Origin: Dromaius novaehollandiae
Taxonomy: Eukaryota; Chordata; Aves; Casuariiformes; Dromaiidae
DNA length: 64,000 nt
NCBI RefSeq assembly: GCF_036370855.1
Contig: NC_088102.1
Span: 18,209,001 to 18,273,000, forward strand
Direction: 5' to 3'
The notes under the pieces were generated by a model, which was not told the DNA's origin, did not search any database, and worked only from the letters and a program-made list of their open reading frames with translations. Shown piece by piece: positions 47,861 through 62,700 of this stretch; position 1 is the stretch's first letter, and each line of letters begins with the position of its first letter. Made by a program: the position numbers and the translations under genes.

Positions 47861-50800
47861 TTATCATGATAGTTCCCAGTATGAAATGGTCCCCTGAGAG
47901 TGAAATGTGTAACCTGTAAAATATACAGCATGCTTACGTTTGGTTACTTTTAAAGTACATCATTAAATAAAATGTTTTCAGTGAGCAATTTAAATAGTTC
48001 ATAATTTATAATGTTACATCATGGCAAGGTGATTTTTTGAAGTCAAATCTAATGAAATGACTGTTAACTTCAAACAAGAGGTTGAGCCTGTGATTCATTG
48101 AAGGGTTTATCTCTGTCAGATTTGCAGTTACACATATTAAAAAATGATCCACTTATATATATTTGGCTGAAGTTATCATGATTATAAATTCTGAACACTT
48201 ACCAAGCTCGTGGTGCAGTAATACTAATTTTAGGATACCAATATTTAGAACAACTTTTCTTTTTGCACTGAAATATATTTTTTCCCTGCAACCTGAAACT
48301 TCAACCTCTGATTTATTTCCCCTTCACAAACCACATATGCTTGTGTTTTACTTGTGTGTTTTAGAGATCACTAAGAAATTGTATACTTTCTTTTTCTTTT
48401 CTTCAATGACTGATTGCTTTTGAAATCACTTTAAGTGAACAAAATGCTTGTTTGTTTACATATCTCTACTAAAAACATGGAAACATCAGGCCAACAGATT
48501 AGTTGTAGAGTTGTTTCTATGTTTAGGTGTTTGATTTAGGGTGTCTCAGCAGAGCCTGATGCAAAGGGTGGATTTTCAGCATGCTGATGCTGCATCAGCT
48601 AACTTTCTAGAAGGTTCAAAACCAGACAAAAACTAAGAGTGGCCTTGAGCAGGAGCCCCAGCTTCAGAGGAGCTTTCTGAGCACGTGAATGTGGTCTCTG
48701 GTGTGAATGTCCCCTATCCAGACTGAACGGAATCAAGATTCCAGGTCCCAAAGCCTGAATTTTGGTGAGAGGTGAGCTCCAGCTTTCCATCTCAGCTGGC
48801 TGTTACAGCGTCTAGCGATGCAGTGCTCCCTGGGACACCTAGGCCACAGCTTCTCCCATACCAAAGAAGGAGCGTTGTCCATTCAAGCATCCTCTGAGAT
48901 TCTTCTCTTGCTGCAAATTCCTCCCATTCTTGCTTCTCCTACCTGCTCATCACAAAGCTTCAGATTTTTCTCATTCTTGGATCTATTTTAAAAACCCTTT
49001 TTTATAATGATGTATAATCAGCACTCACCTGATAGGAGAGTGTTCCCAAGATTTATGAGAAAGCTGCTTTAAGACCACATGGTAATAAATTCTCCTTAAT
49101 CCCAAATATATATGCGATACAGAACAGGGCCCCCAATAAGTTTTATAGAGAGCATTAGTGTCAACAATTTAAAGAGAATTAAAAAAGAAAAATAACGTTC
49201 CATCCCTGAGGAAAAATCCAAACAGCACCTAAGACTAAAAGTAGCATTTCTATAGGGAATTGCTTATGAAAGATAATTTTAGTTCAAAACAAAGAAATCA
49301 CTAGGCACTGAAAAAGGATTATAGTGATCAAAAATAGTCCTCTGAAATATCAGAATCTGAAGAAAAGCTCAAGTAAAAGCCACAGATGAAAGGAAGGTAA
49401 GCAAGCTCAAGTGCAGGAGAAAATCCATCTTTCATCTGCAGCAAAGATTGTTTGTGATCAGACTCCAGAATAAGGCAGATGCTACTTGCGGTTGGGAGCA
49501 TTTGAAAACGAACTTGTAGGTATGATCCATAGCAATGCTAGATTTATTGACCACCTGCTGTGAAAACAGACCTTTTGCAGCAAATCCTCAGCTTTCTATT
49601 TGTGAAGTATCTCCTGTGTCATTTTCACAATTTTCAAGAAGAAGTGATTAACCAAGATGCCAATGCTGCTCCACTCCTGCCCGCTTACCAATCAGTGCAG
49701 TGTTAATAAGACGCCAGGTGAGATCGCTGAACCTCCCATTGAGCTATTGAAAGGAAACTGAGCATGCTAAAAATATTTAGAGAGATTTATTTGATTTCTC
49801 CACATGATGTCCTCTATAATTTACCATTTCAGCTCCTGCTTATTCTGTTTTCTGCTTTGTTTTGTTTTAGAAAGGGGTCTTTCTCTCCTAGCTTTTACTG
49901 TAAGCGCATCAGACACTTGCAGCTTTGATGTTTATCACTGGAATCAGTCCCATGTCTAGCTATTTGTCCTATCTGGTAAACTAGCAGACTTCTCCAGTAG
50001 TTCTGCTAAGCACAGGGAGGCTGAGATTATATACATCCCAAATGTATATGTACAGAACAATAGGGTTACAGCACTCTATTCTTAGCATGTATATATAGTG
50101 TGCATAAATACCCAGGCACGTGAATGGGCACCGTGCTGGGATAAGCAGAGGATTGAATCTTATTCTTCTGATCTGCAAAAGAAGTCGTCTCTGCTTTGCT
50201 AAATGACAGCAAAACAAACGCCTCATCTAATGGTTATTTAATTTGATCCAACAGGTCCCTTGGAACAGGCAGTTCTTTTCTGTGAGAAGCTGAAAGCAGA
50301 ATCAAACATAACATTTTGGGATATTTGTCAAAAGCAGTTGAATGAATGGATGTCTGAAAATAAACATCCGTTTTTCTCCAATATTTCAATACCCAAGGTT
50401 GGAGACATGACAAGTTTAGGAAATAAAAAGACCATCAGGTTTCCATTGCATTCTGCTGACAAAGAAAAGTGATATGTTAAGTTTACTTGAAAACTTATGC
50501 TTATTTAGCAATCTAATAGAAAGTCTAATAAGCGTAACAACAGCTCTATGGACTGGTTGGATGCTGTGTACACAGTAAAAGCAACCATTTTTTACATGAA
50601 AACATGTTGTAATCAGCACAGACCACAAAGAAGTAAAAAAGCAAAATACACAGATGAGCATACAGGTAGGGGATGAAGTTGCTCTTCTGGATGAGCCGGA
50701 ATTGGGTCTCTTACTACATTTACTAAGCAGAGTAACACAGCACATTAGTTTATGACACAAAGTGCATTTCTAACTGGATGCCAGAACTGAGTACAGCACA

Positions 50801-53800
50801 ACAGATTGGTTGATAATAGAGAACAAAATTAAGATTTTACTATACAGCAAGTCCAAAAATAGTCTCCTGTAGCAAAGCCAGACTAATATGTCAGCATACA
50901 TCTAGCTACCTCACAGATGATGTTGAAACAGAGAAATAGGTGGGTTCATATGTATGGAGGAAAATAATCTGGAAATGTAAGCAGTCAGACTGGTAAAGAA
51001 CTGGTGTAAGACACAAAGCATAAATGATGTTCATAAAAATTTTTTTGGTGAAGGGACTAATCACCATACTGGGATAAATCCCAAAGCTTTAATAATGTTA
51101 ACATTAAGTGCATAAAGTTAAGCATGCATTGAAGTTTTTCAAGGATCGAGATATTTCAAAACATTCATCAGCTAACTCTTCTTTTTTTTCCATATTTCCC
51201 TCCAAACTGCCAAGTTCCTGGTCATTTTTCTCGGAGTACAATGAAAAGCAATTTATTATGCAAAATGGCATATGTTTCTACTAAAATCTTTTAATGCCAT
51301 GCGCCTCTGATGTCCTTGTGCAGTTGGAAAACAAAATTAAATACAGCAAATTTAAGAGGACTAAGATCCTCCAGGCGCTCTGTTAGTTTGGATATCAGAA
51401 GCTTTGAGCACTTGAAGAGGCCTGATTTTCAGAGAGAAAGTTCTCAGCCCTTTCTGGTGCTCAGATACCTGTGTGTTGTCTTAGACTAGGCACTCAACAG
51501 TGTCACTCAAAATCATTAGCTGTCTGCAGAAATCTTGATCCTTATATGTGAAGAACCATTTTTAGGAGAGTTTTATATAAATAAGTACATCAACATATTA
51601 ATATATAATTATTATATCAATATATAGCTCTTATCTCATACAAGAGGGTGCTGTGGACAGGCTATATTTGTCTCCCCTGAGCCTCTTTGAAAGAAATATA
51701 GGGAGTTCTGGGGACTCGCTGAGGTGAGTAGATTATTATTACTTGGAAGAGAGGATTAAGAGCCTGTGGAAGGGATTGTGAGCAATCCTGAAAAGGGGTG
51801 CTAGGGGGTTAGAAAACCTGAACAGAAGTTTGAGAGTCTTTTAAAGAGAATCTTACCGTTGCTCTCTTCAGTAATCCAGGGGCAGCAGCATTTTGATCTT
51901 GACACATTGCTGGGGTTGTAAAACATATGGGGGGCTCATCAGGTGTGTTTATCTTCTAATATAAAAAGTAGATGATTTTGAATGAAAATGGATACATAAC
52001 CTTGCACAGATAGAGTTTAATTTTTTGATAAATCCAAGAGGAGGGAGCATAAGGTGGTTTCTGATGATATTGCCTGTCCTGTATATTGCTTACTTCACTT
52101 TTACTTCTCAGTCCTAGTTTCATGGAAATTAATGCCAGGCAGAAACTAAATGGAAACTTTTTAAATGTTTAGACAAACTTAATGAGCCCATAGCAAACAA
52201 CAGGACATTTTCTTTTGAAAATGATTTCTCTCTTCTCTGTGGCTGGAGCAATAAATATCCTGCAAATAAACTCCATACTCACTCATAAAATAAAATCCAC
52301 ATTAATCTCAACTATCAGAGACAACTATAAATTGAATAAAAGTGAAACAGAGTAAAGACACTTTGAAAACAACAGCTAAATCACAAGGAACTCAGCCCTG
52401 GGCAGACATCATGATGAAACTGGCTGGGGTCAGCAGTGGAGAGGTCCTGGAGAACTGACTCTCAGGTCACTGTAGACGGTTTGGACAGGAAACTGTATGT
52501 CTCCATGAGCCAAGTGCAGATCCTGGAGACCACTGTGGAGAATAATTTTCTCCAGTCCAGAAAGGAGATCAGTAGAAAAACTGAACTTTTTGTCACCAAT
52601 AAGGTACACGAGCAAGTCACTGGAAAGAAGGAAGGGGAACATGGAGAACTTAGCAGAGGCTTTAGTCCTCACAGGTCAGCAGAACTGAGTAAGTCCACTT
52701 TGTCTGCTTGGCGTGTATGAATCATGTCTGTGTATATGGTGTGTGTCAGTTATCCTACTTCTATCTTCTTGCATGTAGCCTTTTGGGAGAATTTCATTAT
52801 TTAAGTCTTCTGTAAATAACTGGTTCTAAATCTCCTTTCTTGGGCTAAAGGTCAATGCTGCTCTTTTCAGGCTGGCCAATTTGGTCAGAGGACCCTCCAG
52901 CATAACCAAATATATAGGGTTCTTTACAACCAGTGCTTCCCACTGATGTCGATGGGATGGCATGGAAGAGCAAGGATTTTTTTTTTTTCAGATTTGGGGA
53001 CTAAAGGTAAAACAAAGAGAAGTAATGTATAACATATTGATATTTCAGAATTTTGGAGTGACTACTTTTACTAAATTACCAACTATGGTGAAATTCCCAT
53101 AGTTTTCTCAGCCTGAATAAATGTATTGACCAGGGTTTCTTTCCATCAAAGAATATTGTATGCATTTATCTGTAGGTGCATGGCCTCCTAAGTCCTACAG
53201 ATGATACACAAGTTCAGTGTTAGATAAACATTCACAAACCCTACTGAACTGGCATCTAAATGAGCCTCATTTGCTACCGGATTTGCAGCACTCAGATACT
53301 CTGTGCTCCAAATCAGTCCTGGGCAAATTCCACTCCTGCAGCTCACCCATTTTTCTATTACAGCTAATCCAGTTACCTCAGACTCTTATCTTCCTACCAG
53401 TGAGCACATATGTCATTTTCCTCATGCAAGTCATCTTGTAGAAAAGCTAACGAGCATATTTATGTGAGGGAAGTTATGGACCAAAGTGCTTAAGGGTGTA
53501 GGATTTTATTACCTTTGTGGAAAGCAAGGCAACACATTGATGAACAGGATGGATGCACACAATCTGAACAAATGAAAAGGAAGCTTGAATGAGCGTCTAA
53601 AAAAGGCTAAACCTCACCATTGGCTCAAACAAGAAATAGCACACTCCAGTAAAAATGTTCTTGAGAGCAAATGATCAGCAGATGAGAGAAAGCTTTTGGA
53701 CAGAACTGTTCCCCCTTTCCCACGCAGCCATGCAGTGTGCCAGCTGCTGCTGCTGAAGACCTTCCTGTCCTACAGAGGCCTGCAGAAGCTCACGAGAACA

Positions 53801-55849
53801 GTCTGATTTTTTATTTGGGCATTCTCACCTTGAATCAGATCAAACCTACTATAAATTTGTTAAGTTAGAGAAGAGAAATAAGTGTAAAACTTACTCAGAG
53901 GAAAAGAGAAACAGTCTTCTTTTTTGCACCTAAGCTAGTTACAGAAATGCTTTCAAACTGTGCCAGGTAGAGGATGTTAGCAAAGGTTAAGGTGCCTGCA
54001 AGCCTACATAAGCAGGTGGCCTGTCGCACTCAAGTTATCCCACTGAAGCCAAGGTACAAAAATGCATCCGGAGAGTTTGTAGTCTTCCAGCAAAGCAGGA
54101 ATCATTCTGTGGCAATTATTGTCTTTCTGCAGCTGTGTGGTGGTTTATTTTCCATGCCTGACAGTGGTGAGTTCGGCTTCCAGAATCAAACAGGGAAATG
54201 GAATCCAGTAACTGCTCATAATGAGATACTTGGGAAGAAGTTGACGACTGAGTTACATGCAAAAAGGTGAGAAGGATGAGACCTGTATTAGCTGAGCACT
54301 TACCATGTTCCAACACTATAAAATACGAAAGAGGAATAATGCACATTTTGAACGGTGCTGCCAAAGCCCATCAAAAACAGTGCAGGCGCAGGAGCAATTG
54401 CCCTGGGACTCCGGAGCCACTGCCCAGCTGTACCACCAGCACCAGTAAGGGAGCAGGGAAAAGCATGTCAAGCAGGGGGAAGGGGGAGAGTCAGCATGGG
54501 GTGACTGCTAGGGCAAAGCAGGAGGAAAAAAGGGGGAAGAGAACCAGTCTGTCTGCTCTGGAACCCAAACCAGCTTGTAGCTAAATAGCTCTTTGTGGGA
54601 TTGTCAGCATAGCTAATGCCAGATTATTCCAGCAAAAATGAGCATTACAGGAATATATGCAAGTTCTGGATATGGGAAGGGGAAAACCAGCATTCTGATA
54701 AAACAGCTTTGCTGCAAGCAAAGGTCTTTCACTTGAGTACAAACATTCATTCTCCCAAGCAAGAAATCATCCCACTTAAAAAAAGAAAAGCATAATGAAA
54801 GGAGTCATAGGGTATACTGTCTTCAAGAACATATTTTCCCTCCCATTAAGAGGACACATCACAAAGATTTTTAAAAGGGCAAAAGGGTCGTGTTATCGAA
54901 AGCAGTGTGGCAGGAACAGGACTTTTCCTGGTCAAGTAGGTCATAACTCTGGTCAGGTCCCTTTCTGAAAGTCATGAAGGAAACAGGATCCTGCCTGCAA
55001 TATCCAGTATACCATGGCAGCATTGCATTCCTATACTGCTGGGACAGGTGCGCAGAGCCAGACCCTGTGTTTCAGTTTACTGGACAGTGCTTTAGAGGCA
55101 CACAGGCTGCATTGCAAACCCTGTCCCGCATCTGGGAGTCTGGAGGACTGTCACTCTCACCTAGCAGATTTATTTAATGGAAACCAGAAAAGAGCAGCTA
55201 AGGAGCTGGCTAGATAGGCAGCATGGTATTTCCAAGACAGATGAAGATGCCTTCTTTTGCTAAAGAAGGCACTTTAAAGACAGAGAATCACTTACCAATT
55301 TCCATTAATTCTCACATTTTATACCCCCTCACTGGTTGCCTGTTCTGTTCTTCAGGACTGCAGGTGTGCTGGGACAGCACTGCCTATTCCTCCATATTTG
55401 CCCAGTGCCTTTATTACATGAAACCCCAACGCAAGACCACCCCTAGGCACTGCTGTAATAAGCACAATGAAATAATGTTCGTTTCAGACAGATATACAGA
55501 TATACAGAATACCTACTATAGCTTTGGATACGAAGAAAGCAAAAGGGATGTAGATGCTCATAAATAAGGAAATATTTCCTCTGATTATAGGTTTCCTCCA
55601 TGCTTATTACAAACAATTGTCAGCTATTCTTGCCCATAGGTAAAGCAAGATTACACATCACCAATTTAGCAGCAAGGTGATCCACAGTTGCTGCCGTAAT
55701 TTAGGTTTAGAGTTATTACAGCAGCACAAGTCAGAAGGATTAAATGAGAAGGAAGGTATATTGAATACAGGGAAATATTATATGCAAATTGTGGTTATTC
55801 ATGACTGAGTCACAAAAATATGTATTCAAAATCTGTCATGATTTAAAGT
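47861..55849. other. Long AT-rich non-coding interval
   Basis: No supported gene. Contents include an AT-rich block with little repeat character (47935-48060), a TATA-rich stretch (51570-51625), a 12-base T-run (52977-52988), and palindromic core copies at 52938-52957 (TCCCA...TGGGA) and 54038-54054 (half). A 74-codon frame preceded by an acceptor-like AACAG (50242-50472) is noted separately. Confidence 0.5.
52938..52957. repeat. Copy of the palindromic core
   Basis: Reads TCCCACTGATGTCGATGGGA. The TCCCA and TGGGA ends are inverted around a GATGTC-like centre, and it is one of the better-kept members of the dispersed family. Confidence 0.5.
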
Positions 55850-55990
55850 TCTAAGAATACGATGCTTTGCATTTATGTAATGACTTTCATTGGAGGATCT
55901 CAAAGTGCTTGGGAGGCACTGAGATGAATGCAAAATAATGTCAGTCTCACAGGGGGGCTTTGGGTCCATTTCACTTCCAATTAGCAGCTA
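55850..55990 (+). mobile_element. SINE remnant (MIR-like 'GGATCTCAAAG' region)
   Basis: GCTTTGCATTTATGTAATGA (about 55864) followed by TTTCAT, then GGAGGATCTCAAAGTGCTTG (55894-55913) and GTCTCACAGGGGGG. This is the segment of old amniote SINEs that reads, in better copies, 'gcactttcatc..ggatctcaaagcacttta'. The tail with the 'aaggtcacac' motif is not seen here. Confidence 0.6.
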
Positions 55991-56609
55991 GTGGGGGGTG
56001 ATGCACTTGGGAATTAAAATAATGAGAAAGCTAAGGGACATAGGAAGTGTTAATACAGTCCTGGCAGTCAGTAAAATAAGACTGGACCTTCAAACCCAGG
56101 GACAGATGAAGCAGTGTGAGGGCACATAAGCGATGTAAGTAGTACCACAGTGATAGCGTGGCTGTCGATCGTTATCTCCTGGGGGCAGACATCGCCAACA
56201 GATGCTTCCAAAGCTGTGTCTGTGTGTTAGCAGGGCACTGCACCTGGGTAAGCTATTGCATATCATCACTAGCAAAGATGAGGTAACGTTACCTCGATTA
56301 TCTCTTAAGAACACCTTGGACACCTGTTTTCTCCCTCCACTGCAGAACCATACAGTCAGAGAAATGGGATGGCAAGGTTCCCCAAGAAAACAGTGACTCC
56401 TGGGGGTTTCCAAGACATCAGAAGGAGCTGAAAAGAAAACTACAAACTTAAAAAAAGATCATACACACGCTTCCCCTCCTTCTGCACAGATTCTGCACTA
56501 ACAAACAAGCAAAAATTGGGAAAGATAAAAGCAATAACATTCAACACCTAGCCTGCTTTGAAATGAAAACCATTGCAAAAACATGGCTCAAGGTGATCCT
56601 TGGTGGTCT

Positions 56610-56760
56610 GGGGATCAAAAAGGACTGACAAAGATGGATCTGGTCCATCTTCTTGTCTCTGAGCAGGTTCAGCCTCTGTTGATCCTGACAGATACAAATT
56701 TTAATGTCCTTAAAAACATCCAGTGATAGAGAACTTAAAACTAGACTTAACCTCCTTCTC
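56610..56760 (-). mobile_element. CR1 LINE 3' end fragment, minus orientation
   Basis: Plus-strand GATCTGGTCCATCTTCTTGT (about 56636), GAGCAGGTTCAGCCTC (about 56662), TGATCCTGACAGAT (about 56680) and CCTTAAAAACATCCAGTGAT (about 56708) correspond to the reverse complement of the CR1 3' UTR ('tggactagatgacc', 'gcagg', 'tttttaaggtc'). The copy is truncated and diverged, and the 3' terminal repeats are not clear. Confidence 0.6.
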
Positions 56761-59700
56761 TCTGATTATATCGCAGTGTCTACAGGTAAGCATCAAATAA
56801 ATATGTTGTGAACACCTTAAGAGGATGAAAAGTTACTCATTAGGTAAGTATTGTGAGTATCAGCGGGAACACTCATGGGGCAATCGTCCATCACTCATCA
56901 CAGGAAGAAACAGTCTTTCCTCAAAGAGTGCACAGTAATTTTGCAGCATTTTCTTTCATCTCATTTTCACAAAGCCTGAGCAGAGATGGTGGAAAACTGA
57001 TTCTTGAAGATGAAGATGACTGTCTGCTTTTTGGACACGAGGCACCTCTGAAGGGTAGAGCAGGAGAGAGCACAACTGAAGCTGCCTGGAACAGAGTGCT
57101 GGCACCAGCATTCAGAGACATGGACATGGGCATCTTGACTGCTGTCTTCCTGGGACCTAGCAAGAGGTGTCAAACTGTTTGTGAGCTGCATGAAGACTGC
57201 AGGCTGAAGACTACTCCAAGGTTTGTAATTTGAAGTATGTTCTTCAGTAGGAACAACTACAGACAGTCAGGTTGTTTCACTCTAGTCCTGTATAAAGAGG
57301 GTTTTTTTCTTCTATCTAGTACATGTATTTGTTAAGGTGAAGTAGGAGAAACAGACAGACCTGAGATTTGAATGTTTCCAATAATCAGAATAGAGCAATA
57401 TCATTTTAGAAAGCTGAAGTTGGGAACTGAGATTTTATTCGTGGGAGATACATTTTTAGAATGCAACAAAATGTAACTCCATTGCCTGGTTCAGAGCAAA
57501 ACTGCGATTATCAGTGTGTTGAAACTGCAGACTGATAAATACCTGCTGATGTTGATGGACTTAGTAAGGGGAGATATAGTAGCTACATATGTGTTTGAAT
57601 AAGATTCTGCCAGGGAAGCAACTCTGAGTTGTAGTCCTAGAAGAGCTATTAGTTAGGCTCTCTTTTGCACAAGGAAGGTTACAAGGTGTTTCAGGCAGCA
57701 TGTGGGTGGGTTTTTGTTTTTGTTTTTGTTTTTGTTTTTGATAAAGAGTCAGTCTACACCACAAAAAGCCCCGTGCTCAGATGCTGTTCATCCCCCCTTC
57801 TCTAACAAGGTAACTCCATCTTGCAGACACTGAAATAACCTACCGGCTACGGGCAACAGGCAGATCCAAGTATATCTTCTGCCTGCTGGAAAGCTTAGGC
57901 ACAGTTCAGGTGTCTTCCTCCTCCTTCTTGAGATAAATATGGACTTGCAGACTCTAAGAAATGATGACAGTGGCCAACTGCATTGCAGCACACTCCTCAT
58001 GGTGACATCAGACATAGATGACGCAAAAGGCTTACAGAGCTGTGACAACCTGTAAAAGCCTAGAAGCCATTGACAAACTGATGAATCTTCCTTCCTGGCT
58101 GCAGACAGAACTGTAGTGTATTTTCAGGAAAGATGTGTTGGATAGTTCTGAATTAATCTTTAAAGAAAAGGCCTGCATTATGGACCAAATGGAGACTGGA
58201 TGGGAGAACTGGGAGTTGCTGTCAGTAATGCCACTGGGAGCCATCAGTGTTTGTCCCAGGGCAGAGTTTGGTTCTCAGAGTCCAAATGTTGTAGAGAGAC
58301 TCTCCATTAACCCCAGTGCTATCCGATTGCAGCAGATCAAAATGGTGAGCTCTGCTGCCGGTGGTGTCTTTGTAATATTCTCCTATTAGCTATGGCTAAT
58401 AACCAATCAATAGCTCTTGTTATGAGACAGATGGCCTCATTAGAGTCAGAGCTGTTCGGTCTGGCTCTTAACTTTTAACCTTGGCCAATATAAAATATTC
58501 ACCAAAATTCTGTGTTAGACACGGGCACAACCTCATATTTCTTTCCCCGCCATTAACAAATGTCAAGTTGCTACACAGTATATCACATAACGCTTCACCA
58601 AAATGGATGCTACACTTGGATGTATTGTTAAAGAATATAATGGAGAGATAAAATGGTGTAACAGTATAATGAATCTTTACAGAAATCCATCATGGAGCTT
58701 ATGGGTGAGCAAAGAAAAACAAAATTAACTCAGGGTGTGTTTCTACTAGGGTTTAGCTACAATTAATACCACCTTCATGATTCCCCCTGAAACCATGGTC
58801 AGGTGCAACTCACCATGCTTGAGCGGAATTTAGTTTGGCAGAATTTAGGCCTTGTTTTGCTAAATGATAAAAAACCCCCATGCTGGCTGCCTGAAGGGGT
58901 GTGGGTTTGCCTGTTTGCTGTAGCCTGGTGTCAATGCTCTTGATAAGGTTTCTCTGCAGAGAAGGCCCCAAATCAGGCTCCCAGGGCAGCAGCTGACACA
59001 GTAGCTCATGGGGAGGGAAGAGAAGTCACCAGGAATGGGATTCCCTAGGGAAAGCTGTTTATGTGCACATTCAAACCACAGCTGCACATGTATCTGAGCA
59101 ATCAAAACCAGAAACTAGTTTTACTTCAGCAGTTCACATAAGAGCACACTCCTGCTCTTCCCTGGGTGCATGCTACTCCTTCATGTCTACATCCAAGCAT
59201 CTCAAAATCTTCCTGATGGAGGTTACAGGGTAGGTGGGATGGGGAACAGTGACTGTAAGTATGGGGCACATGTTTCAAAAACACTCACCGTTATAAAGTC
59301 ACTTTCTTTTCTCCTTTCAGCAACAGTCCATGCGTATACCTACACCTGGGTAGGTGCACACTCCTCTTCCCTTCTCCTCTTCCCCTCTGTGATATTCCTC
59401 TCAGCTCTCCTTACACTATGGGGTAGTGCAGGATTTGCACAGGATTTGCACAATCAGTGCCCTCTCCAAAAAGATACAGGTCTGCTGTGCCCTAGCAATA
59501 GAAGAACTGAGGGAGGCAGACCACTGGGACCAGCTTTCTATCCTTTCCTTCCTAAGCTTCTGCTCGCAATTGGTGAATGCAGTGGCATTCTGCTGCTCAG
59601 CAGTCTTCAGTGAATGCAGTCACTCCCTCCTTCCTTCACCCATATTAGGAACTTGCATGCCACGTCATCTCCTTGGCTTTGTGTGGCAGATTTTGATCAC

Positions 59701-62700
59701 TTTCCACTCACCTGTAACGGAAATGGCAATTTCCTGGCCATAAATGAAGTCCTCGCTCCTATTCTCCCATACACAAGCATAGCCAGATAGGTGCTAAATC
59801 AAAATGGAAGGACTGCTGTCATAAAATTACAGATGAATCCCACTGAACAATATAATAAGGAAAAAGAAAAAGAATGGTGAGAAACTATTTACAAAGCTAG
59901 TTTTCAGATGAGTGTTTCTGATGACTTTTATTAATTATTGAATAATTTCATACATTATTCAAGTTTTTCCTGCAGTTTCTTCTATCATCAAAACCCCTCA
60001 AGGGCAGGAATCAATCAGGCAGCACATTGTGCTCCTGCCTCCTGTGTAAATGGTGAGCTCGCGTGCAGGGAGACAGGGACCCTCTGGGTGTGTTCTAGCT
60101 CTGCTCTGCTGGCTGCTGTTTCTCCTGCTCACTTGTGTTTGGAGCAATCCTGCCTGAGAAGTTCTTCTGGGATTAATTTCCGGGCACTCTCCTGACCTGA
60201 GGACAAAGGTCTGCATTAAAATGCAGAAGATACGAGCCAACCCTGACCTCTTTCGCTGTGCCTCCCCAGAGGATTTTGTACACTGCTCCTCAGCTTCTCA
60301 CCCAAGTGCCCGGCCCGAGCAGCCTTCGCTCTGGAAGCCAGGTGATCGGGGTGGTCCCAGCCGCAGCGATAGATCAGACAGCCCACCCCTGAGATCTGCA
60401 GACTGGCAGCTTTTTAAAATCTCACTCCTAATTTTTCAGATTAAAATAGAGGTAACAGGTGAGAGAGATACAGGGCAGAAAGAGAAATCCATTTTCTATC
60501 AAAAGGACCATATTTAAAACATTTTTTGATTAAACACTGTCCAGCCTGTGGACCTACAGACAAAGGTTTTAGTCACCAGAGCAATTCAGTCATATTTAGG
60601 CTGAGAACAGACACTCTTGGACTCTCATTTCTGGGGAAGATTCTGACTCTTGGTGTTCACTAGAGACAATTTCACAAAATTTGACTTCAGCTTTCTTTCA
60701 ATTAGATCAGTGCCTTTAGCACCTTAACCAAAATATTCAGAGGTTCCTACATGCAGGAGGCATTAAAAAGAAGTCAGGCTGATAGCTTTCCCTAGAAACT
60801 GTAATTCTGCCCTTGCTCTTCCACTGGAAATACTTACACTCTTCTAAGTTTATTCACCCTCCTCCTTCTCATCTATCCATTTCCATAACAGTCTGGGCAA
60901 TTATAGTCACTCTATTATAGTTACTCTACTACCTCAAGGGTAGTAGAAAAACACATCCTTAATAGTTGTATGGAATAAGCAGAGGTATTTTTCTAGGGCT
61001 TACTGAAGTTTGACGAATAATTATCATCTGATCAGATATTTTCCAGTGGAGCAGATACAGGCCATAAAATATTAGACAATTGTACTTGATTCCACATTAA
61101 AGCTGGTGAGGAATTCCACCTAAAATTGTGTAACCAGCCCTGTGTTTTACATCAGACCTACAAGAGAGTGAAATGGAGTCCAAGAGTAAATGTGAAGGAA
61201 ATGTCTTCATGCAGTCTTTTGCACGTTCAAATAACAACCATATAATATTCTGTAAAACATCTGCAAACATCTGTAAAAACAGATGAAACCTAAGCAGCAA
61301 CAAGCAGAGTGTAAGAATTGATATGGCACTGAGGTGAATCCTGCAAACTGAAATTTATTCAGGATGTAGGGACTTCATTATAATAGCCATAATGGACTAA
61401 GAAGGTAGCATTTGTAAGGGGAAGTAAGGTGTTAAAACACCTATTGACAAAGCTGAAAAAAAAAAAAGACATATTTGGGAGTATACAAGGTATTCTTCAC
61501 ATCTGGGACTTTCCCAGGCACTTTTAATATATAATTCCGCACATTTTTCCTTTACATTTATGAATAAAGATCAGTGATGCTGCTGAGTAAATCCATTTGC
61601 TGAAGAAAACAAATCGTGACAAACTACCGACAGTGAGTAAGCAGGAGGCGTGTTTATCACTGAATGCAGCATTTTAGAGCTAGAAAACTGAAAAGGCAAG
61701 AACGGGCTTACGTGATGTATAGTCATAACAGAGGTCATTTCTGGTCATGAATACAGATCGGCAGTGTCCTATAATTTAAGGTGCTGGTACGCAATCTAAA
61801 GACTACATGATCAAGTCTTTTATGTTGCTCCTACTTTGCTCCCCCTTTGAACTGACATAGATCCATTGATTTCGGTGAAGGTATTTCTGATCTATACTAA
61901 TGGAAAGAAGACACCTTGTCTTTGGTTTCTAGTTATAGGACAGTAGCCCATATTTATCTAGGTGAAAACTTGAAGAGCCCTGAATGCTTTAAAACTCAAA
62001 ATCCACTTCCAGTATTTGATTCACTCTTAATTCAATATATCAAAAATAAATATAAATATTAAAAAAAGGTGTGTTAACAATTTATTCTAGAATGTGTTCT
62101 GGTTGGGAATCTTTTTCCACTAAACTGGAATCATGGAAAAACTGAATGATCAAGTCTTCTAAAATCAAGTCTGTTATTTATATGTGTAGACACAACTACA
62201 TTGTCCTAGGGTTATTCTGTATTGAGTAAAATACTTGGGATCATCAAGAGTAAACCCAACCCTTCGCTCTCTGAAAATTACCTAAGATAGTGTCTGGAGA
62301 ACTGCAAATTCCTCCACTGTTTTTGCTAATGTTGTGACCTTTATTAGTTTGTGGATGCCTAAAGACTCCCCTGCAGGTTGTGGCTCGCCATGGAGAGAAT
62401 TCAAATTTACGGACAATAAATTTGTTTTTCACATGCTGAAAGCACTGCTTTACATAGATGGAGCAATAAAAAATATTTTTAAAAGAACATCAATAGAAAT
62501 ATTTTCAGTATGATCAAATGTTCAAAGTAAAGCAATAATGTGAATTTACCAGTCTGTTGATGGTATTCTAGGATCAACACTAGGAATGAGAACTGAGAGA
62601 GACAGCAGGAGGCTTTGAATTCACAGTGCTGAAATGTTTTCTGTTTATGTTTTGGCTAGTGTTTCACCAGGTCTAAGACTCTTCTTGAGCTTATTGACTT

